A stretch of DNA of 57,589 nt from Thiothrix sp. (GTDB lineage: Bacteria > Pseudomonadota > Gammaproteobacteria > Thiotrichales > Thiotrichaceae). A program made the translations under genes and the position numbers. The stretch is from positions 1-57,589 of the forward strand of contig JAGRJD010000049.1 in assembly GCA_020442915.1 (NCBI GenBank). Direction: 5' to 3'. The notes below the pieces were generated by a model. That model did no database searches, was not told where the DNA came from, and was given only the letters and a program-made list of their open reading frames with translations. Positions 51,995-57,589 of the stretch are shown here, piece by piece (position 1 is the first letter of the stretch; each line of letters starts with the position of its first letter).

Positions 51995-53958
51995 TGCCCG
52001 CGTATTTTTACAACCCGTATCAGTTTATTCCGGTCAAGGCATGCGCCAAAGAGAACCGGACACCCTTCAGTAAGATTGATGACCTGAAGCAGCCTGAGCA
52101 TTGTGTTCGACATGATTTTTGGTACAAGAAGGGTTTATCGGGAAAAATAACCTGCACCCTGAAAACCCGCAGCCCCTTGATAGTAGGTGGTCAGCAAACA
52201 GCAAGCGACAAACACGGGAAGGAGCCCGGTATCGTAAAACCTTACTTTGACAAGGACAAGAAGCTGGCCATCCCCGGCAACAGCCTGCGCGGCATGGTCA
52301 CCACTGTTGCGGAAACCATCAGTCATTCCAGCCTGCGGGTGCTGTATGACATGCAGGAAGGGTTTTATTCCACCCGCATGTTGACTGGCGAGGCTTTTGA
52401 AAACATAGGGTTACTACTGAAAAAAGAGAATGGTTGGTACATCTTTCCTTTAGAAAAAGAACCGTCGCTAGGAAAATATGATGACGAAGATGATCGACAT
52501 TTTTTTGATGCTCATCAGTGCTTTCATCACCGCCACAACAACGAACGCCACATAGATGGAGTACTTTACATACGTGGTTGGCACAAGGATATGCCCAAAA
52601 AGCTGCGGGAAACCTATTTGCCCTGGGATGGCAAAATCGTTGAGAAAGACTTGCTGCCCGTCGATGAAGCCGTGGTGGCGCAACTGGAAAGCATGCTGCG
52701 TGAAAGCCGGGAGCACAAACGGAAGCAGGATCCGGATGATGATTTCCCCTGGCTGCCCAAGGGCTACGAGGCGCATGAGGGGCGTAGCTGGGACAAGGGC
52801 AAGTCGCTGGTGCTGGATGGCGATCTGATTTACTACAAAAGCAGCTTCCGGTTGAGGGAGCGCAAAACCGTTGTGACCCAACTGAGCTATTCCGCCATTG
52901 GCAGACGCGCCGTGGATGGTGCCTTGGCGGATGCCTTCGCGCGCGCTGCGGGTGATGATCGCTCAATCCTTCCCTGGGGTGCGCCGAAGCGTGATCACAG
53001 CCTGACGCCAGCAGAAGCCCTGTTCGGTGTGGTGGAAGACAAACCTGCTGATCAGGCGCGCAATCTGGCTTCAAGGGTCAGGTTTTCGGACGCCCGTCTG
53101 TTGAGTGACGCCAGCACGGCGTTGTTGCCTGAAAAGCTTTTGAAGGTGCTCAACTCCCCAAAGCCGCCTTCACCCACCCTGTACTTTTCCAATCCCAGAC
53201 ATCCGGGATACATCAGCAAGAGCGATCTGAATCTGAATGTTCATGAACCCAATGGCCGCAAGCGTTACCTGCCCCACCCGGACGCCATCGACCCGCAGGA
53301 TGAGGAGCAGCGCAGATTTCATTTTGAGGCCAATACGGGCCGACAGGATTACAAGGCGCATTTGCACCTGAAAGGTCAGCCTGTGAGGACTGGCGCCGCG
53401 TTTGAGTTTGAAGTGTCATTTGAGAATCTGGCGCCGAAAGAACTTGAACTGCTGCACTGTTCCCTACAGCCGGTGGAAGGTTTCATACACCGTCTGGGGC
53501 TGGGTAAGCCATTGGGTTTGGGGCATGTGGAAATTGTGCAGGCTGACATCAGTGTGATTGACCGGCAACAGCGTTACACCATCGCCGATTTGCTTGCGGA
53601 AAAAGAGGCGTTCCAGCCATTTGATCCCTCTGGACTCTCGGGCTCCGCCAGCCTGATCGCACAGGAGACGCTGGAAACCCTGCTGACCCTGTCTAACCCG
53701 GCCAACATTCACCATCCGGTTTGCTACCCCTACAGTCAATTTGCAGGGCAGCGCGTTTACAACGAGTCTAAAGGATTTGAGTGGTTTGTTTGCAATGACC
53801 GGGCGGCGGCCTCGGGTGACTCGGATTATGAAGGTCAGCACTTGCGCAGACTGAACACCCGGAATGCGGACGGTGTTGAAGAGGTGGTTCCGACACTGGA
53901 TGCGGATATTGACTGCCCCAAAAAAACGCAGGGTGGTGGAAACTGGGGACAGCACTGA
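51994..53958 (+). CDS. RAMP protein of the TIGR03986 type
   Basis: This 654-residue protein opens MPAYFYNPYQFIPV, the start typical of the TIGR03986 CRISPR RAMP family. One RAMP unit has LKTRSPLIVGG and KKLAIPGNSLRGMVTT. After a long insert with charged stretches, the C-terminal part returns to a RAMP core (FEFEVSFENLAPKELELLHC) with the Gly-rich LGLGKPLGLGHVEIV. The Csm3 catalytic Asp position has no acid. It may cap the end of the complex as Csm5 or Cmr6 do. AGGAGG at 51981-51986 lies 7 bases ahead of the ATG, whose A overlaps the preceding stop. The stretch 52380-52560 is more AT-rich than its surroundings. Confidence 0.8.
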   Translation: MPAYFYNPYQFIPVKACAKENRTPFSKIDDLKQPEHCVRHDFWYKKGLSGKITCTLKTRSPLIVGGQQTASDKHGKEPGIVKPYFDKDKKLAIPGNSLRGMVTTVAETISHSSLRVLYDMQEGFYSTRMLTGEAFENIGLLLKKENGWYIFPLEKEPSLGKYDDEDDRHFFDAHQCFHHRHNNERHIDGVLYIRGWHKDMPKKLRETYLPWDGKIVEKDLLPVDEAVVAQLESMLRESREHKRKQDPDDDFPWLPKGYEAHEGRSWDKGKSLVLDGDLIYYKSSFRLRERKTVVTQLSYSAIGRRAVDGALADAFARAAGDDRSILPWGAPKRDHSLTPAEALFGVVEDKPADQARNLASRVRFSDARLLSDASTALLPEKLLKVLNSPKPPSPTLYFSNPRHPGYISKSDLNLNVHEPNGRKRYLPHPDAIDPQDEEQRRFHFEANTGRQDYKAHLHLKGQPVRTGAAFEFEVSFENLAPKELELLHCSLQPVEGFIHRLGLGKPLGLGHVEIVQADISVIDRQQRYTIADLLAEKEAFQPFDPSGLSGSASLIAQETLETLLTLSNPANIHHPVCYPYSQFAGQRVYNESKGFEWFVCNDRAAASGDSDYEGQHLRRLNTRNADGVEEVVPTLDADIDCPKKTQGGGNWGQH

Positions 53959-53961
53959 CCC

Positions 53962-54240
53962 ATGCACACCTGGCTTGTCTGCTTCGACATCACCGATGAC
54001 CGCAGCCGCCGCAGGGTCGGCGACCTGCTGGAGGCGTACGGCCTGCGGGTGCAGCGTTCGGTGTTCGAGATCAGCGTGAGGTCCATGCCGGAGCTGGAGG
54101 CGCTGCGCGGGCAGTTGCAGCGCTGGCTGGAACCGGGGGATGACCTGCGCTTTTACCACCTGTGCGCTCCCTGCCGGGCGGCGTCCATGAATGCCGGGGG
54201 TGACCGGGTGGCCGAATTTCCGCTGCTGGTGCTGGTCTGA
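53962..54240 (+). CDS. cas2: Cas2
   Basis: This 92-residue protein has the Cas2 ferredoxin-like fold: MHTWLVCFDITDDRSRRRVG with the conserved Asp9 after the first strand, then YGLRVQRSVFEI. Cas2 dimers bridge two Cas1 dimers during spacer insertion. It begins 3 bp after the RAMP gene and its stop overlaps the start of the Cas6-RT-Cas1 gene by one base. Having cas2 directly ahead of an RT-Cas1 gene is common in such loci. Confidence 0.95.
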   Translation: MHTWLVCFDITDDRSRRRVGDLLEAYGLRVQRSVFEISVRSMPELEALRGQLQRWLEPGDDLRFYHLCAPCRAASMNAGGDRVAEFPLLVLV

Positions 54241-57221
54241 TGGCCGCCCCGACGCTGGATGCCGCGCTCGATACCCTGCTGCCGCTGCGCGGGGCGGTGG
54301 TGACACTGGCCTGCACGCAGGCAGCGCGCCTGAATTTCTTTCATCAGCCGGCGCTGACCGCCTTTCTGCGCTTTCTGGCCGGGTCGCCGGCGGATTACGA
54401 AACCCTGATCCGCATTGATGCACCGGAATCCGGGCGGGTGCGCTACCGCAAGGGCGATTATTACCGTTTCCTGCTCATCGGGCTGGCCGGGAGCGAGGCG
54501 CTGCTGGACCGGCTGCTGCAGCAACTGGCGCTGTTGCCGGGCAGCGCGCCGAAGCGGGGTGTGGAGCTGCCGTTCGGGGCCAACTGGCGGCTGGTGGCGG
54601 TGCAGGACATGTTTTCCGGCGAGCCGGCGCAGGCGCTGGAACAGTTGGGCACCTGTGAGCGCGAGACGCTGGAAGCCGAAGCGGCGCTGTGGGCGGAGTG
54701 CCGCCAGTTCGACTGGCAGTGGGTGTCACCGGCACGGGTGCTGAAGGACAAGGCGGAACGCGATAACGGGAGCCGGGACCGGGAGGCGAAATTCGTGCGC
54801 AACGCTGCCGACCTGACGGATGAACTGCTGCTGTTGCGGGTCTGGAATGCGGCGGCTTCGCTGTTGCGGGCGCGCGGGGTGGAGACGCAGCCGGTGCAGG
54901 CGACGCCGGTGACGCAGCGGACGGCGGCGCACCTGTTCTGGCTGGATGTGCAGTACCGTGACGCTGCCGGGCATGGCAAGGCGATGGGGGGCGTGAGCGG
55001 GCGGGTGCGGTTGGTGCTGCCGGAGCCGTTGCCGCCTGCCTGGTGGCGCTTGCTGGTGCTGGGGCAGTATCTGGGGGTGGGGCAGCGCACGGCGTTTGGC
55101 TGGGGGCGGTATGTGTTGCGTGACAGGGATGGGGCGCAAAGCCTCCGGCGGGTGTTCCCGGCCAGTTCGCTGCTGGTGCTGGCGCAGGAGGCGGATAATC
55201 TGGAGCGCGCCTGGCGGCATGTGCTGGCCGGTCGGGATGTGCCGGAAGAGCTGACCGACACGGAGTCGATGGTGACTGATGCTTTTGCCCCTGCTGCTGA
55301 AGTCGGGGAGCAGTCCGATGATGGCATGCCTGACCTGCAGGAACAATGCCCGGTCGGGCGTCTGCAGACCGGGCTGGAGCGCCTGTTGTGGGGACAGTAT
55401 GCGTTCCCGGCCTTGCGCGGTTACCTGATTCCGAAGGCGGATGGCGGGGTGCGTCCGCTGGCGATTCCACCGCTGTTCGACCGCATCCTGCAACGCGCCC
55501 TGCAGCAGGTGCTGACCGAGTCGCTGGAGCCGCTGATGGCGGAGCACAGCCACGGTTATCGCAGCGGGCGTTCACGCATCACCGCCAGTCAGGCGGTGCA
55601 GTCGGCCTGGCGTGCGGGGTTCCGCTGGGTGTACGAGGGCGATGTGCGTGATTTTTTTGACAGTGTGGACCGGGAGCGGCTGGAAGAGCGGCTGCGGGCG
55701 ATTTTTCACAATGATCCGGCAGTGGATGCGCTGCTGGGCTGGATGCAGGCGCCGGTGGGGTTCCGGGGCGAGTCTATCGAACGTCCGCTGGGCCTGCCAC
55801 AGGGTTCGCCCTTGAGCCCGGTGCTGGCCAACCTGATGCTGGATGATTTCGACAGCGACATGGCGGCGGCGGGGTTCCGCATGATCCGTTATGCGGATGA
55901 TTTTGTGGTGTTGTGCAAAAGCCCGGAAGATGCGGCGGCGGCGCGGGAACGGGCGCGGGCTTCGTTACAGGAGCACGGGCTGGATCTGCACCCGGACAAG
56001 AGTCATGTCACGGCGATGGAGGACGGCTTCCGTTATCTGGGCTACCTGTTCGTGAATGACCTGGCGCTGGATGTGGGCGGCCAGACCGGGAAGCCACCGG
56101 GGGACGGGAAACCGCCGCCGCAGTCCTGGCTGGCGAAACTGGGCGAGCGGGAGGCGCAGCAGGCGCAGAATGCGCGTTCGCTGGCGGGGCTGGTGGAGCG
56201 CATCGCCCGGCAGGAGCGGGTGCAGATCGGCGAGCGCGAGCGCAGTGGCTCATTTGTCACCGTCAGCGGCGATCCGGCGGTGCTGTCGACGCTGGGCGGG
56301 CAGTTGCAGGTGTATCGCCGCGATGAATGCGTGCTGCGCCTGCCCTGGAACAGCATCGAGAGCGTGTTGCTGCTGGGGAATCACCAGCTCACCACACAGG
56401 CAATGCATCAGGCGCTGGAGCGTGATATTCCGGTGCATCTGGCGACGGCGTTCGGCAATTACCGGGGCTGCCTGACGCACAATCGCCTGAGTCAGCATCA
56501 GGCGACCTGGATGCAGCAGATTCTGGCGTTTCAGGAGGCGGACAAGGCGCTGTATTGTGCGAAGGAAGTTGTCGCTGCACGGTTGCGGCACATGAAGGAG
56601 GTGCTGCGCCAGCGCCAGTTGGCCGGGAACCTGCCGGTGCTGGATCAGGCGATCCGGGTGCTGGGGCGGGCGGATTCACTGGCGGAACTGCTGGGGCATG
56701 AGGGAAGTGCCACGCGTGAGTATTACGCAAAGCTGGCGGAGATACTGCCGCCGGATTTCAATTTCAGCGGGCGCAACCGCAGGCCGCCGCGTGATCCGTT
56801 CAATGTGATGCTGTCGCTGGGGTATACGCAGTTGTATGCGCTGGTGGAAAGTGTGCTGCATGCGAAGGGCCTGCTGCCGTGGCAGGGTTTTTATCATCAG
56901 CCGCACGGGCGGCACGCGGCGCTGGCTTCGGACCTGATGGAGCCATTCCGGCATTTTGTGGAGCGCAGCGCGCTGCGCATGGTGCTGCGCCGGGAGATCG
57001 TCGCCGCCGATTTTGTGCAGACGGCAGAGGGCCGGTGTGAAATGAGCAAACCGGCAGTGCGCAAATACATTGCGCTGTTGCTCCAGGGCTGGGAGGTGAA
57101 GGTGACGGCGCGCGGGCAGGCGGAGCCGAAAAGCTGGCTGGAGCACATGCAGGATCAGGCACAGTCGCTGAAGGATTTTGTGCGCCGGGGTGAGCCTTTT
57201 CATGCCTTCCGGCTGCGTTAA
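54240..57221 (+). CDS. Cas6-reverse transcriptase-Cas1 fusion
   Basis: This 993-residue three-domain adaptation protein has a Cas6 part at residues 1-295, ending in the glycine-rich loop LGVGQRTAFGWGRYVL. Residues 375-610 are a group II intron-like reverse transcriptase with GYLIPKADGGVRPLAIP, Asp468 in EGDVRDFFDSV, GLPQGSPLSPVLAN and the catalytic YADD at 551-554. Residues 670-993 are Cas1 with Glu821 (GHEGSATREYY), His886 (GFYHQPHG) and Asp898 (ALASDLMEPFR). All three active sites look intact. A Pro/Gly linker (about 612-628) joins RT and Cas1. In Marinomonas mediterranea a protein of the same build takes up spacers directly from RNA and processes crRNA. Codons are strongly GCG/CTG/CGG-biased compared with the RAMP genes upstream. 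Confidence 0.95.
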   Translation: MAAPTLDAALDTLLPLRGAVVTLACTQAARLNFFHQPALTAFLRFLAGSPADYETLIRIDAPESGRVRYRKGDYYRFLLIGLAGSEALLDRLLQQLALLPGSAPKRGVELPFGANWRLVAVQDMFSGEPAQALEQLGTCERETLEAEAALWAECRQFDWQWVSPARVLKDKAERDNGSRDREAKFVRNAADLTDELLLLRVWNAAASLLRARGVETQPVQATPVTQRTAAHLFWLDVQYRDAAGHGKAMGGVSGRVRLVLPEPLPPAWWRLLVLGQYLGVGQRTAFGWGRYVLRDRDGAQSLRRVFPASSLLVLAQEADNLERAWRHVLAGRDVPEELTDTESMVTDAFAPAAEVGEQSDDGMPDLQEQCPVGRLQTGLERLLWGQYAFPALRGYLIPKADGGVRPLAIPPLFDRILQRALQQVLTESLEPLMAEHSHGYRSGRSRITASQAVQSAWRAGFRWVYEGDVRDFFDSVDRERLEERLRAIFHNDPAVDALLGWMQAPVGFRGESIERPLGLPQGSPLSPVLANLMLDDFDSDMAAAGFRMIRYADDFVVLCKSPEDAAAARERARASLQEHGLDLHPDKSHVTAMEDGFRYLGYLFVNDLALDVGGQTGKPPGDGKPPPQSWLAKLGEREAQQAQNARSLAGLVERIARQERVQIGERERSGSFVTVSGDPAVLSTLGGQLQVYRRDECVLRLPWNSIESVLLLGNHQLTTQAMHQALERDIPVHLATAFGNYRGCLTHNRLSQHQATWMQQILAFQEADKALYCAKEVVAARLRHMKEVLRQRQLAGNLPVLDQAIRVLGRADSLAELLGHEGSATREYYAKLAEILPPDFNFSGRNRRPPRDPFNVMLSLGYTQLYALVESVLHAKGLLPWQGFYHQPHGRHAALASDLMEPFRHFVERSALRMVLRREIVAADFVQTAEGRCEMSKPAVRKYIALLLQGWEVKVTARGQAEPKSWLEHMQDQAQSLKDFVRRGEPFHAFRLR

Positions 57222-57226
57222 TGCGC

Positions 57227-57232
57227 TATAAT
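57227..57232 (+). promoter_or_regulatory. -10-like box at the start of CRISPR leader 2
   Basis: TATAAT lies 6 bp after the Cas6-RT-Cas1 stop codon and 14 bp before CGCCCCTGC. It is the counterpart of TATACT at 46276-46281. No clear -35 box was found. Confidence 0.42.
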
Positions 57233-57240
57233 GGCGCTTC

Positions 57241-57555
57241 CGCCCCTGCGGATTGGATGGGATGCTGATTTGGTTGAAAAACAGCACATGATTGCTTATC
57301 AAGGATTTGGTGAACCTGTTGAATAAGTTTTTATCAGTCGAAAAATGGATTGAAAAACTGCTGGTTTGTCAGCCGCTTAGGCTTTTTTTCAGACAAACGA
57401 CTTTAACAATCACTCACCAAACCTTCGGAATCAATCACTTATGCTCTGTTAACTGCCCCAATTGCGCAAGATTTGCACTGATTGTTCGGTCATGTCTTAA
57501 GGTTCTCCAAATTGCCTTGCAAGTGTCTAATTTAAAAGGCTGTGTTGGGGGTGCT
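57241..57555 (+). promoter_or_regulatory. CRISPR leader 2
   Basis: This 315-bp non-coding AT-rich stretch between the fusion gene and the second array is homologous to leader 1 block by block. The 14-base TTGCCTTGCAAGTG is at 57512-57525, ending 30 bp before the first repeat exactly as in leader 1. The middle portions have diverged more than the two ends. A 95-codon frame across it is not credible as a gene because it runs into the repeat. Confidence 0.8.
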
Positions 57556-57589
57556 GTCGCAGGGGCGGGTCGCCGTTGAGGCGGTGAGA
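57556..57589 (+). CRISPR. start of CRISPR array 2 (first repeat, cut by window edge)
   Basis: Thirty-four bases of a repeat beginning GTCGCAGGGGCGGG and ending GGCGGTGAGA are visible. It differs from the array 1 repeat at positions 3, 13, 16, 23 and 28. Changes at 16 (T to C) and 28 (A to G) are partners in the predicted stem, so pairing is kept. With the homologous leader just upstream, this is very probably a second array continuing past the window. Confidence 0.82.

Noticed and set aside
57292..57579. 95-codon plus-strand frame across leader 2
   Set aside because: It runs into the CRISPR repeat, has no ribosome site, and the matching leader 1 frame is not conserved.

Overview
The window looks like the chromosome of a gammaproteobacterium. 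Three gene orders point there: atpIBEFHAGD; trpF-trpB-trpA-accD-folC-SPOR protein-cvpA-purF; and algZ-algR divergent from argH, an arrangement familiar from Pseudomonas and relatives. The c subunit of the ATP synthase carries Glu rather than Asp at its proton site, as in some acidophilic and ammonia-oxidising proteobacteria. I cannot name the genus from sequence alone.

Layout. 1-5809 (minus): the F-type ATP synthase operon, with atpD cut by the window start and a clear sigma70-type promoter ahead of atpI. 6036-10069: a thioredoxin-fold protein, the AlgR/AlgZ two-component pair, and argH. 10323-20743: a repeat-rich VWD-like surface protein, trhO, a polysaccharide-deacetylase lipoprotein, a PQQ-type sugar dehydrogenase, ubiD, a GFA protein, a CBS-domain remnant, a ChaN-PDZ lipoprotein and prfC. 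20937-24683: a regulatory cassette (wHTH/TPR-like protein, BaeS, BaeR). 24713-33614 (minus): an L,D-transpeptidase, then purF back through cvpA, SPOR protein, folC, accD and trpABF. 33730-37722 (minus): MoxR ATPase, DUF5691 and SWIM genes. 38062-41325 (minus): two predicted surface proteins and a DUF2007 protein. 41342-44328 (minus): glyS and glyQ.

44519-57589 (plus) is the accessory region and the most interesting part. It is a complete-looking type III CRISPR-Cas locus. In order it holds a CorA-like two-helix membrane protein, a leader and five-repeat array, an HD-less Cas10 with a GGDE motif, three large RAMP proteins (at least two with fused Cas7-like domains), Cas2, and a 993-residue Cas6-reverse transcriptase-Cas1 fusion. 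A second homologous leader follows, and a second array starts at the window edge. All genes from cas10 to cas6-RT-cas1 overlap or nearly touch, so they form one translationally coupled operon. The expected workflow is as follows. The fusion protein plus Cas2 acquires spacers, probably including RNA-derived ones, and its Cas6 part processes the repeats. Cas10 and the RAMP proteins form the interference complex, and Cas10 may signal to the CorA-like membrane effector.

The two leaders have almost the same length (316 and 315 bp to the first repeat). They share a 14-base block at exactly the same distance from the first repeat, while the two repeats differ at five positions, including a compensatory pair in the predicted hairpin. 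No tRNA or rRNA genes and no insertion sequences were seen.
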